Shown here piece after piece: positions 1 to 8,201 of a stretch of DNA of 44,084 nucleotides (positions are counted from its first letter, which is position 1; the number at the start of each line of letters is the position of its first letter). The position numbers were made by a program, and so were the translations under genes. Under the pieces are notes generated by a model. That model was given only the letters and a program-made list of their open reading frames with translations. It was not told the origin of the DNA and did not search any database. Source of the stretch: Cyanobacteria bacterium UBA6446 (GTDB lineage Bacteria > Cyanobacteriota > Vampirovibrionia > Gastranaerophilales > Gastranaerophilaceae); the NCBI GenBank assembly GCA_002438405.1, contig DJOE01000001.1, forward strand, positions 1 to 44,084, read 5' to 3'.

Positions 1-59
1 ACGTTATTCTTTCGGGCGGTCAAGCTCAAGAATCTAGCTTGTGATGCTGTCATTCCCAT
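1..59 (-). CDS. N-terminus of a conserved hypothetical protein, truncated by the window edge
   Basis: Only the first 19 codons are present. On the minus strand they read MGMTASQARFLSLTARKNN. The start at 59 is chosen because an AAGGAAG ribosome binding site (positions 69-75 on the plus strand as its complement) lies 9 bases upstream; an in-frame ATG two codons later is possible. I remember this opening from a family common in gut Melainabacteria whose members are annotated only as hypothetical, but I cannot verify that here. The function is unknown. The gene is divergent from ssrA, with about 125 bases of promoter DNA between its ribosome binding site and the tmRNA promoter. Confidence 0.6.
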   Translation of the reverse strand, partial: MGMTASQARFLSLTARKNN

Positions 60-183
60 GACATCAACTTCCTTTCTTTCGTTTAAGATACTCATATTAA
101 CGGCAATTTTAATAAATATCTTTAAGTAATAAAGGTACTATTGTAATATTTCGTAACAAATATAAAAATTAAGATTATCGTAC

Positions 184-211
184 TTGAAAAAGTTAAAAAA
201 TAGTTTATAAT
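184..211 (+). promoter_or_regulatory. Putative sigma-70-type promoter of ssrA
   Basis: TTGAAA at 184-189 and TATAAT at 206-211 are separated by 16 bases. The -10 box ends 28 bases before the mature tmRNA 5' end at 240, which leaves room for a short leader to be trimmed by RNase P. Confidence 0.6.
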
Positions 212-239
212 ATAAATTACGGTACATTAACAACACCAT

Positions 240-638
240 GGGGACGTTTTGGATTTGACAGGATGTTTTGGTGAAAATAGGTTGCGTGTCCGAGAGCTGT
301 TCTCGGTTATCAACGGGCAAAACAAATTAAATGCTAACAATGTAATCAAAGCAGACTTCTCTAGAGCTAACGCTTTAGCTGCATAAGTCGCTGATTCTAG
401 CTACTCATAAAGCCCAGCTTGCCGGTTTTATGGGTCCATTATGCAAGACGCAGTGTGTTGATTGGTGGTAGGCACATCAAGATAACCATCAAGGGTTTAG
501 AGTTTCCCTCAAATAAAACCTAGGATTAACTTGTCAGGTTTTGATATTTTCCTGAGTTAGTCGAGAGAATAAATATCTACACACGTAGAGGTTTATTTTT
601 ATCCATTTTGGACGTGGGTTCAACTCCCACCGTCTCCA
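240..638 (+). ncRNA. ssrA: Transfer-messenger RNA (tmRNA)
   Basis: tmRNA rescues ribosomes stalled on broken mRNAs and tags the peptide for degradation. The 5' end GGGGACG (240-246) pairs with CGTCTCC (631-637), allowing one G-U pair, to form the acceptor stem; A638 is the discriminator and CCA is not encoded. The T-arm sequence GGGTTCAACTCCC precedes the 3' end. The tag reading frame runs 333-386 and encodes ANNVIKADFSRANALAA followed by TAA. The Ala-Ala end is the usual protease recognition signal and the ANN opening resembles cyanobacterial tags. It is a one-piece tmRNA, not the permuted two-piece form. Two hairpins with T runs follow. The 3' end is a common integration site for mobile elements, and accessory DNA starts right after it. 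Confidence 0.95.
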
Positions 639-645
639 TTTTTTA
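634..645 (+). repeat. Possible attachment-site core at the tmRNA 3' end
   Basis: The 12 bases CTCCATTTTTTA cover the last five bases of the tmRNA and the T run after it. The same 12-mer occurs in direct orientation at 21738-21749, just outside panE, and the accessory genes lie between the two copies. A short direct repeat of this kind is expected after integration, but 12 bases in an AT-rich sequence could be chance. Confidence 0.35.
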
Positions 646-685
646 GTCCACAAGAGAGCATTAAGACCAATTTGAAAGCATTGAA

Positions 686-708
686 AGCCCGCAATTAGCG
701 GACTTTTT
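686..708 (+). terminator. Rho-independent terminator after ssrA
   Basis: Arms AGCCCGC (686-692) and GCGGACT (698-704) form a stem with one mismatch around the loop AATTA, followed by a short T run. Confidence 0.55.
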
Positions 709-723
709 AATAACAAAAACAAA

Positions 724-757
724 CAGAGAATTTATTTTACTAAAATTCTCTGCTTTT
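724..757 (+). terminator. Second hairpin terminator after ssrA
   Basis: CAGAGAATTT (724-733) pairs perfectly with AAATTCTCTG (743-752), and C plus TTTT follow. Together with the hairpin at 686 it forms a tandem terminator. Opposing transcription from the 813-1367 gene ends about 55 bases beyond it. Confidence 0.55.
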
Positions 758-812
758 TAATGCTTATTTTTATAAAAATTCTCTCTTCACAAGAAACCTA
801 GTCCAAAATGAA

Positions 813-1367
813 CTACAATACATATGTATCAATAGGATTCTTTTCCAAATTTTGTAAGCTACATTGTAGATTACTACTAATTTTATCAAATATATCCAAA
901 ATATAAGGTTTCATTGTTATAAAATTCATTTGATTATTTTGAGGGAAATTATGATACTGCACCATAAAATTTTTTATTGCTTTTAATTCTTCCATAGATA
1001 AATTTTCAAATGGATCTTGTTCTGAATAACAATGAAACATAGATAAATTAATAAAAGAACATCCAAACATATAAACATTTTTTGCCCATCCATGTAAATT
1101 CAAAATATTGTTAATTAATTCAAAATCTTTTATTTGTTTTTTACCAATTTTCCATTTTTCATTGTTTAAAGTTTGTTGAATTAAACATTGTCTAATTTCT
1201 TGTTGTTGAGATAATAAAAATAACACTTTAACCATCGAATCTAACTCTTGCCTTAATATTGAAATACAATTTCCATAAAGTTTTTGTTTATATAATAATT
1301 TGATACTTTTATCATTTTCTTCAGAGCGTTTTTGAATTATCATACAAAATTGTTTTAAATTTTCCAT
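813..1367 (-). CDS. Unknown helical protein of 184 residues
   Basis: The gene is complete and starts with ATG at 1367; AGGTAC-like bases just upstream could be a weak ribosome binding site. I recognise no named domain. The protein is predicted to be soluble and mostly helical. It has a conserved-looking stretch YGNCISILRQELDSM (about residues 31-45) and a later segment with LHGW and FHCYSEQDPFENLS (about 91-124). Similar proteins without assigned function seem familiar from bacterial accessory regions, but this is only an impression. No signal peptide or membrane segment is visible. It lies between the tmRNA terminators and the recombinase remnant, so it is probably island cargo. A helical HEPN-like fold is conceivable, but I see no R-x4-6-H motif to support it. 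Confidence 0.6.
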   Translation of the reverse strand: MENLKQFCMIIQKRSEENDKSIKLLYKQKLYGNCISILRQELDSMVKVLFLLSQQQEIRQCLIQQTLNNEKWKIGKKQIKDFELINNILNLHGWAKNVYMFGCSFINLSMFHCYSEQDPFENLSMEELKAIKNFMVQYHNFPQNNQMNFITMKPYILDIFDKISSNLQCSLQNLEKNPIDTYVL

Positions 1368-1399
1368 AAATGTACCTCAAAACAATTCTAGTATTAAAA

Positions 1400-3006
1400 T
1401 TATAAACTTGCTATTAATCTCTGCAAACTCAACTCTTCTGGCTGAGTTCCGTTGAGAATTTGTTCGGTTAAGTCTGGGGAAATATATTTTAGATTTAGGA
1501 TGTTTCGGATGTATTTTGAGTCTTTAAACCCTTCTTCGGATTGTAAATCTTCTATTGTCCTACCTGCTTGGATTTGTTTATGGTAGTAGTAACTTTTAAC
1601 AATTGCGTTTATAAGATACGGGTTCGGCTCGGGAGTATCGTATTTTTTTGCGTTCAAAATCAAAATATTATCATTTCTTGATGGCTGCGTGATTTTTATT
1701 TTTTTAGTAATCGTAATCGGGTTAAATTTCTCACTTTTGTCAGGTATTACAAATTTTTGATTGTTAGACAATGCATTCAGTACATTTATTAAGGAATTTT
1801 CATTTAATGTAATTTCAATTAATTTTTTTGATATAACAATTTTATAAATAATAGCCCTGATTAGTTTTGGCTCCAAGTAATTTTTAATATTTTGTGCCGT
1901 ATAAATAAGTTTGTTTTGCTTACTAACTTTAAAATCTTTTACAAGTTTTTGAATTTGTCCTTTATCTTGCCAAAATTCTTTTGTTGTTTCGACTACAAAT
2001 TTTTCAATTTCGCCTGCGGGGATTTTTGAAATTGTACCAACTTCGCTGTCATTGTAATTCTTTAAAGCTGTGCTGACATAATATCTGTATCGCCGTTTAT
2101 GGCTATTACTATGGCTTGGTGTCATCAAATTATTTTTATCATCAAAAATCAAGCCAGTGAGTAATGAGTTTGAAGGACATTTAGTTCCACAAGTTTTATC
2201 GACTTTGTTTTCATACAAAAGTTTTTGAACTTCTTCAAAAATTTCCTCTGAAATAATTGCCTCATGTTCGCCATCATAAACTTTATCTTTATGGATAATT
2301 TTACCGATATAAACTTTATTTGCAAGCAAATGGTACAATTGACCTTTTGAAAAATTTTTGTCAGTTCGTGTTTTAATTTTGTTTTCTTTGAGATAGTGCA
2401 TCAACTTTGGTACACTTTTCAGGTCAAGATATTTATCAAAAATCATTCGCACCTTTTGCGCTTCTTCTTTATGAATAACAAGTTTTTATCCTCTTTTTTG
2501 TAACCAATCGGAGGACGACCTCCCATCCACATTCCTTTTTTCTTTGATGCTGCGATTTTATCTCTTATTCTTTCACCTGTTACTTCTCGTTCAAACTGTG
2601 CGAAAGATAACAGAATATTCAATGTCAGTCTGCCCATTGATGTAGTTGTATTAAACTGCTGAGTTATAGATACAAACGAAGTTTCATGCTTGTCAAAGAC
2701 ATCAATAATTTTTGAAAAGTCCATCAATGAGCGGGTTAAACGGTCAACTTTGTATACGACAACAATATCCATTTCTTCGTTTCCGATATCTTTTAAAAGC
2801 TCTTTAAATGCTGGTCTTTCCATTGTACCACCTGAATATCCACCATCATTGTATTGTTTGTCAACTAGAATCCAACCTTCGTGCATTTGGGATTTAATAT
2901 AAGCCTCGCAGGCTTCACGCTGTGCATCAAGTGAATTGAAGTCCTGAGCAAGACCATCTTCAGAGGATTTTCGAGTATATATAGCACATCTGACCGGTTT
3001 CATCAT
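1400..3006 (-). pseudogene. Large serine recombinase, split by a one-base frameshift
   Basis: The N-terminal piece (3006 to 2443) is a resolvase/invertase catalytic domain: YTRKSS with the nucleophile Ser about residue 14, then NDGGYSGGTMERPAF and the VYKVDRLTRSL helix. The C-terminal piece (ending at 1400) continues the same protein with VRMIFDKYL, the recombinase domain and a region with a few Cys/His of zinc-ribbon type. Near position 2479 one base is missing: restoring it joins DKNL to VIHKEEAQKV without a break. The repaired protein would be about 535 residues, normal for phage-type serine integrases. The gene start overlaps the end of the DUF2924 gene (ATGA). A serine integrase next to an integration site is expected, but this copy should be inactive unless the frameshift is a sequence error. 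Confidence 0.85.
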
Positions 3007-3403
3007 TTACATACTTCAAAGAATTTTTTACCATTCCAATGCGTACCAGTTATTACATTCGCAACAGCAGAGAGAGTTTTATATAACTTGCCCTCAAAAT
3101 TAAAACCTCCATCAACTGTAACAACTTCGTATTTTCACCTTTAAATTCACGAATAAATTTGGTTCCGATTGCCACGTTAAACTTTTTTATTTTTTTGACG
3201 TTAACCGTTTTTGTCTTTTCATAATTTTCGACAAGGCAGTTTATCTGATTTTGTAACTTACTTGGCAGTTTATTATATTGATAGTACCAATCAAGTTCTT
3301 TAATCAGATATGATTTGGTATAACCTTTTGGAGCAGGAGTTTTAAATATTTCCTGCCATTTGCTTTGCAGTTCTTTAGTCGTCAAAGATTTTAAATTGCC
3401 CAT
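3003..3403 (-). pseudogene. DUF2924 family protein, frameshifted
   Basis: DUF2924 proteins are small and usually sit directly upstream of a large serine recombinase in phage-derived elements; their function is not established. The chosen start is the ATG at 3403, giving MGNLKSLTTKELQSKWQEIF, which fits the usual family start; a longer reading from 3463 is unlikely. The first part is intact to GTKFIREFKGEN. Then one base is missing near 3130. Restoring it continues as YEVVTVDGGFNFEGKLYKTL and ends in GTHWNGKKFFEVCK with the stop at 3003-3005, overlapping the recombinase start. Both partners of the pair therefore carry a single one-base loss. Confidence 0.75.
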
Positions 3404-3410
3404 ACTTACA

Positions 3411-3485
3411 TTAATCACTCTTGTTATCAATAAAATCAACTCCATTGACACAATTATTATCATTGAACTTTAATATAGTGCCCAT
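3411..3485 (-). CDS. Possible 24-residue peptide upstream of DUF2924
   Basis: An ATG at 3485 opens a short frame beginning MGTILKFNDNN and ending in DNKSD with TAA at 3411-3413, 7 bases before the DUF2924 start. The spacing suggests translational coupling, but no good ribosome binding site is visible and I recognise no family. It may be a remnant of a longer gene or chance. Confidence 0.2.
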   Translation of the reverse strand: MGTILKFNDNNCVNGVDFIDNKSD

Positions 3486-3502
3486 TTTAGACCCGAGCTA
3501 GT

Positions 3503-3553
3503 TATAAAAATCCTTTCAAGGTTTATGCTTACATACATCACTCAAAAGGATTT
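3503..3553 (-). terminator. Long-loop hairpin downstream of the reverse transcriptase gene
   Basis: AAATCCTTT (3508-3516) and AAAGGATTT (3545-3553) form a perfect 9-base-pair stem around a 28-base loop. Read on the minus strand it comes 30 bases after the reverse transcriptase stop and is followed by TTATA. It is a plausible transcription terminator. Because it sits next to a defence reverse transcriptase, a structured RNA is an alternative. Confidence 0.4.
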
Positions 3554-3583
3554 AATATCAAATATTCGAACTCATTACAGAAT

Positions 3584-6500
3584 TTACTTTTTAAGACGAG
3601 AAACATTTTTGTTAAAGTCAGGTGGCAAAGTTTTGAAAATTTTATCTTTATCTTCTAAATAAAGCGTTTCTTTTCTTTGAAAATCTCTTAATTCTTGAAT
3701 ATTAACATCGCCAATCAAAATATTATCATCACCGCCTTTTATATTTAAAATAGTCATTTCATTTGATTTTTTAGGGGCAATAATTTTGCTATCACCAAAC
3801 TGTGATGTATTAACTTGAATAACAAAACAGTGTAAGTCTCGAGTGGCTGCTTCTGTAATATTTGCAAAATATTTAATATCTCTGTTCCATTCACAACCAA
3901 CTATAAAATCTACTTCTGATTTAAATTCAGATCTAAAATTTATATCTGCTAATTCAAAACAATCATACACAGCAAAATACAAATTATTCCACACAAATAA
4001 AATATTTTGAACATTGACTGCTTTTTCTGGAACTTTTAATTTGTATTTTTTTATTTCTTTTTCTTCTCCAGGAGCATACCATTTTTTCAATCTAAATGTA
4101 ATGTAACAATCATTCTTATATCCATATTTAAAAGGAAGTAATGTAGCAATGTAATTTTGTGCGACTTTTGTCTTTTCATCAATTATATGTTTTAATCCAC
4201 AAATAATTGCAACATTGTGTTTTTTTGAAAAATCTGAAAGTAAACCTAGCCATTGGATAGGTACCGAAACTTCTGGAAAAACTATAATATTTGCTTTTGA
4301 TTCATTTGTTTGAATAGCCATATTTAAAAATTTTATAAGCTTTTGCAAATCTTTAAAAGTTAAATTTAAATTTCCTTGAAGATTTTTAGTTATATCAGAG
4401 TCTGTAACTTTTGTATTGTACAAACCGAATCTAACTTTTGATAAATCTATACTTTTATTTTCATTATTTTTATCAATATGTATTTCATAAGGTTTAGTGT
4501 CATTATTATCAATTAATATTTCATTAAAATACTTTTCTATAGCAGCTTGTTTTTTATTATAAAAACTACTTTCTTTTTCAAATTTATATTGTTCTATATT
4601 TAAGTTAAGGTATTTCTTCACTGCATTATTGTGAATATTTTTGATGACTTTTGTATTATCAACACAATATTGATAATATTGTAATAATAAAATATCAGCA
4701 AGTGTAAAATATCTTGGATTAAATTTTAGCTTTTCATCATCTAAATTAAATTCAAAATTTACTATTGTTTTAATTGCATCTTTGTCAATAAAAGAAAGCT
4801 CTTTATTTTCAGAAGACAATTTTAAATAATTAATAATTGGCATAAAGCAATATTTGTGTTTTAGCATTAACGATTTTCTATAAGCAGATACAACTTCATC
4901 ATATTTTTTACAATCAAAATAACCTTTTGCTTCATTTAATTTATAAAATAAATTTTTTAAAGTTAAATCTGTATTTTTACCATCATTATTTTTATATACA
5001 TATTTAGGAGAAAGAGATAACGTTAAATAAAGAGCCTCTTTAAGATATTTTTCTAATTCTTTTTTAATTTTGGTTTCTATATCATTTTGAAATGTAGCAA
5101 ATTTATAAGAAATTCTGTCAATACATGAACTAATTTTTTTAATAAAGTTATATATTGCAGTTTCATCATTATTTAAAAGGAAATATGTTAAAACTTTATC
5201 CCAATAACAATATAAATCCAACCCTAACTTTCCACTAAATGCATATAATAATTCTTCTTTTGTTTTTGCATAATGTTTAGTATCTTTTGCGTATTTTGCA
5301 AGTGTAAGTTGTTTTGCTAAATATGTTGAAATTTTAAACTTATCTAGCTGATAACTATCAACACTGCGCAATTTATTAATTGTATCACAATAGTCTATAG
5401 AGTAACTATTTTGAATAAAGTCTTCATCAACACGATCTTCATCAGGCAAAAATCTAAATTCACTACTATGTTTTCTTAAATTATCTTTGAATTTTAATAA
5501 CATAGCTTTAGTTGAATTCGCATCAAATATAAATAATTTAATTTTATCTTGTTGGATTTTTAAATTGCATTTATGAATATTTATACTATATTCAGAATCT
5601 TTAGCTGAATATTTTAAAACTGGACTTATACCGTTACAAGAAAAATATTTTTCAATAATATTTTTTGTAGTTAACTTCCTATTTTTTACACAATCCGTTT
5701 TATCACAATCAAGTTTATTACATTCATCGGTATTTTCTAAAACAACTAACATATCATCTACATATCTACCATAATATATAGGTTTGACTTGTTTAATAAG
5801 TTGTTTATCAAAATCTTTTAAATACCAGTTAGCAATAACATTCGATGACAGCATTCCTATTGGAATAGGAGTTTCAGATGGTAAAATTTCATCAAATTTG
5901 GTTTCGTCTTTCACAATTTCTTTTTTAATTTGTTTAATATATTCATCTCGAATGTTTTTCAAAATGTTTGTCAGAAATTTATATTTTTCAAATTTTTCAT
6001 TATTACATTTTTGTTTTAGAGTTTTATTGACATCTTCATAATCTAATTTTGCAGAAGGATAGTATCGTTTTATGTCCAGTGAAATTATAATTGCATCTTT
6101 GTTATGGTTGTTTAATAAATCTTCAGTAGCTTCAATACAATCATCACGCCATTTTTGATATTGAGTGGAATATAATTTAAATAATTTATTTCCCTGTAAT
6201 ATCTGTTTTTTATCTTCATCTATTTCTAATTTGTTAGCATAACAATAGCCGGTATGTTTATCTGAGTAATAACAATAGTCAGAATCTAATAAATAGCCAA
6301 GTTTAACTATCCATAAAACATTAATTATATGTAACTCTATAGGAATATCAATTAAAAAATTAAATTTAGAAAACTCATAAACTTCAGAGGTATAGCGATT
6401 TGTAATAATGATATTTTTACAATCATTTTCTAGTATATTGTTTTCAAAAGATTTGGGTAATATGTAAAAACCAATCAAATTATTTCGGTTTGATTGATCT

Positions 6501-6718
6501 GTTATGACATATTTACCAATATCTTCTGATCGAGTATTCAGCTTCTTTGCCAATTGGTCAAAAATTTGCTCAATATTTTCATTTTTATATTCAAAGTCAG
6601 CAATTTTTCTTTTCATAAAAAGATCTGAATTATCATAATAAAAATATGTTTTTAATTTTCGATAGGCATCAATAACATCATTTTTTGTAAATAATGAATC
6701 GTTTTGTTTATTATTCAT
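3584..6718 (-). CDS. Defence-type reverse transcriptase fused to a nitrilase domain
   Basis: The protein has 1044 residues. The reverse transcriptase part is at about 90-420. Visible motifs are SLDIKRYYPS (motif A, Asp215), the IPIGMLSSNVIANW segment (motif B, about 286-299) and YGRYVDDMLVV (motif C, catalytic YVDD 319-322). A helical middle region (about 440-740) follows. The C-terminal part (about 760-1020) is a carbon-nitrogen hydrolase (nitrilase) domain: IIVFPEVSVP gives the glutamate (816), FRLKKWYAPGE the lysine (878 or 879) and VYDCFELADI the cysteine (920), so the Glu-Lys-Cys triad appears complete. As I remember it, this fusion is the architecture reported for type 1 defence-associated reverse transcriptases (the UG1 and UG5 groups of UG/Abi enzymes), which protect against phage. 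There are no maturase or endonuclease domains, arguing against a group II intron. It is the last gene of a run XRE, Mrr, RT, starting 20 bases after the Mrr stop. Which UG group it belongs to cannot be decided by eye. Confidence 0.88.
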   Translation of the reverse strand: MNNKQNDSLFTKNDVIDAYRKLKTYFYYDNSDLFMKRKIADFEYKNENIEQIFDQLAKKLNTRSEDIGKYVITDQSNRNNLIGFYILPKSFENNILENDCKNIIITNRYTSEVYEFSKFNFLIDIPIELHIINVLWIVKLGYLLDSDYCYYSDKHTGYCYANKLEIDEDKKQILQGNKLFKLYSTQYQKWRDDCIEATEDLLNNHNKDAIIISLDIKRYYPSAKLDYEDVNKTLKQKCNNEKFEKYKFLTNILKNIRDEYIKQIKKEIVKDETKFDEILPSETPIPIGMLSSNVIANWYLKDFDKQLIKQVKPIYYGRYVDDMLVVLENTDECNKLDCDKTDCVKNRKLTTKNIIEKYFSCNGISPVLKYSAKDSEYSINIHKCNLKIQQDKIKLFIFDANSTKAMLLKFKDNLRKHSSEFRFLPDEDRVDEDFIQNSYSIDYCDTINKLRSVDSYQLDKFKISTYLAKQLTLAKYAKDTKHYAKTKEELLYAFSGKLGLDLYCYWDKVLTYFLLNNDETAIYNFIKKISSCIDRISYKFATFQNDIETKIKKELEKYLKEALYLTLSLSPKYVYKNNDGKNTDLTLKNLFYKLNEAKGYFDCKKYDEVVSAYRKSLMLKHKYCFMPIINYLKLSSENKELSFIDKDAIKTIVNFEFNLDDEKLKFNPRYFTLADILLLQYYQYCVDNTKVIKNIHNNAVKKYLNLNIEQYKFEKESSFYNKKQAAIEKYFNEILIDNNDTKPYEIHIDKNNENKSIDLSKVRFGLYNTKVTDSDITKNLQGNLNLTFKDLQKLIKFLNMAIQTNESKANIIVFPEVSVPIQWLGLLSDFSKKHNVAIICGLKHIIDEKTKVAQNYIATLLPFKYGYKNDCYITFRLKKWYAPGEEKEIKKYKLKVPEKAVNVQNILFVWNNLYFAVYDCFELADINFRSEFKSEVDFIVGCEWNRDIKYFANITEAATRDLHCFVIQVNTSQFGDSKIIAPKKSNEMTILNIKGGDDNILIGDVNIQELRDFQRKETLYLEDKDKIFKTLPPDFNKNVSRLKK

Positions 6719-6738
6719 AATTATCTTTCTATATCAAT

Positions 6739-7662
6739 TTAATCTTCATCATCAAAGAAGTCGAGATCAATTTTTTTTAATTCAATAACTTCTTTTGTTT
6801 CAACACCAACATTATAGGCTATCATTAAGCGTAACAATTCTTTGCCATCTATAAGAATAATATCATTTTCTTTTGCATATTCAACTGCAGGTTTCGTATA
6901 TGAAGATGTTGTAATAAATACAGCTTTCGGACTTTTCTTTCGCAGCAAAGAACCACCAAAATCTCTTAAATCACCTGCTGCAACAGTATGGTTCGGGTTA
7001 TAACACTTAGCTTGTATGTGAATTTTCCCTAAACCTAATGTATCTTCTTTTATAATTCCATCAATACCACCATCTCCACTTTTTCCACATTTTTGAATAA
7101 TAAAATCTTCTGAACCACCGTAGCCCATTTTGCATAAAAGTTTAGTTACCAGTTTCTCAAAAAATTTTGCTCTATCATCTTTTTCTTTTGAGAAAATGGC
7201 ATGCATAATATCATCTTCTAATTTTGCTTGCATTTTCGATTTTGCCTTATCAATAAGATCTTGTGGGGTTTGATTATCATCACATTCACTAATTTGTACA
7301 TTATTAGTTTGTAACGTATTTTTATCTTTCCCCTGAAATTCAAGAAATTCTGGATATTGTTTCAAATATTTCAATATATTTTGAGGTTTTTCTTTTAATG
7401 CTTGCCAGCCTCTTTCTTCAATTCTAAATTTTGCTCGTTCTGGTGAAGATATCAGTAAAGATTTTTTTAAATATGTTCTAGCCCACCCAACACGATCATC
7501 AAATTTTTTGTATCCTGAATTAGTTAATTCAGACATATCTTGCTCACTCAACTTAAAAGTTTTTGCAATATTTGCTTTGATTTCTTTCATAGAGTGTAAT
7601 TGATTATCTTTAAGTTCTTCTAAAAATGGAATAATAAAATTATCAAAAGTCGGTATAGCCAT
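6739..7662 (-). CDS. Mrr-type restriction endonuclease
   Basis: The start is placed at the ATG at 7662 because AAGGAG lies just upstream; this gives 307 residues beginning MAIPTFDNFIIPFLEEL. Residues 1 to about 90 form the winged-helix Mrr N-terminal domain (SMKEIKANIAKTFKLS, GYKKFDDRVGWARTYLKK). The catalytic domain has GDGGIDG at 196-202 and IQAKCY (Gln217, Lys219), the D...QxK form of the PD-(D/E)xK nuclease site. Mrr enzymes cleave modified DNA, and this one is about the usual size of the family. It lies between the regulator and the reverse transcriptase-nitrilase gene on the same strand (gaps of 69 and 20 bases), so the three are probably co-transcribed. Whether it works with the reverse transcriptase or is an independent modified-DNA restriction enzyme is open. 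Confidence 0.9.
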   Translation of the reverse strand: MAIPTFDNFIIPFLEELKDNQLHSMKEIKANIAKTFKLSEQDMSELTNSGYKKFDDRVGWARTYLKKSLLISSPERAKFRIEERGWQALKEKPQNILKYLKQYPEFLEFQGKDKNTLQTNNVQISECDDNQTPQDLIDKAKSKMQAKLEDDIMHAIFSKEKDDRAKFFEKLVTKLLCKMGYGGSEDFIIQKCGKSGDGGIDGIIKEDTLGLGKIHIQAKCYNPNHTVAAGDLRDFGGSLLRKKSPKAVFITTSSYTKPAVEYAKENDIILIDGKELLRLMIAYNVGVETKEVIELKKIDLDFFDDED

Positions 7663-7731
7663 ACTAAACTCCTTTTTCCCAATTGTAACGAATGATTTTA
7701 AACGTGTCAATGCATGCAAAAAACTTATTTT

Positions 7732-8046
7732 CTAATTCAAATATCCTGAAATTAGCTTGTAAATCACTTGTAACTCACTGTCTGATGCATTTTTCAAATA
7801 ATTTATAAGTTTTTTAAATATTATTTCCCTATCTTCTAAATGTTGAGTATTAAATAGTTCCGGATACTCTATTTCTAAAGCATTGAATTTTTCAATCAAA
7901 TCTGCTTTAGGAAAACTTCTACCAATCTCAATATGGCTCATGTGCTTTGGATCTATGCCAACCATTTCTGCAAGTTGATATTGGGTTATTCCTTTTTTAT
8001 TTCTAAGTTCTTTTATTCGTTGTCCAAAATCTTTTTTTATGTTCAT
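7732..8046 (-). CDS. XRE-family helix-turn-helix regulator
   Basis: The start is the ATG at 8046, preceded by GAGGTG at a good distance; an upstream TTG start at 8082 is less likely. The 104-residue protein opens with an HTH_3 domain: FGQRIKELRNKKGITQYQLAEMV, then the recognition-helix region GIDPKHMSHIEIGRSFPKAD. A short helical tail follows (about 65-104). It heads the Mrr/reverse transcriptase genes and is divergent from the polymer cluster at 8202. A perfect inverted repeat overlaps its own ribosome binding site and may be its operator, which would make it an autorepressor of the defence operon. Confidence 0.85.
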   Translation of the reverse strand: MNIKKDFGQRIKELRNKKGITQYQLAEMVGIDPKHMSHIEIGRSFPKADLIEKFNALEIEYPELFNTQHLEDREIIFKKLINYLKNASDSELQVIYKLISGYLN

Positions 8047-8051
8047 AAGCA

Positions 8052-8064
8052 CCTCATAATGAGG
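8052..8064. promoter_or_regulatory. Inverted repeat at the regulator start, candidate operator
   Basis: CCTCAT (8052-8057) and ATGAGG (8059-8064) form a perfect 6-base inverted repeat around one A. It contains the Shine-Dalgarno bases of the XRE regulator gene. A repeat of this size matches typical XRE operators; alternatively it could fold in the mRNA and hide the ribosome binding site. Confidence 0.4.
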
Positions 8065-8201
8065 ATAATAAGATTTTTTCAACTATTAAACCGTATTCAA
8101 GACATATAAAAGCATAATAAGTATGTTTTTAATATTACAATTCTATATTCAATATGGTATATTACATTCAAAATATGTTCTAAATAAGGAATAAGTAAAA
8201 T

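Noticed and set aside
138..722. Short minus-strand reading frames over the tmRNA region
   Set aside because: They overlap the tmRNA gene, its promoter and terminators, have no ribosome binding sites and resemble no protein.
2443..2520. Programmed -1 frameshifting in the serine recombinase
   Set aside because: The A-rich bases before the break do not form an X XXY YYZ heptamer in the reading frame, and other members of this family are read without a shift. A one-base loss is simpler.
3584..6718. Group II intron or retron
   Set aside because: No maturase, HNH endonuclease or intron RNA domains, and no adjacent retron-type inverted repeats; the C-terminal nitrilase domain points to the UG/Abi group.
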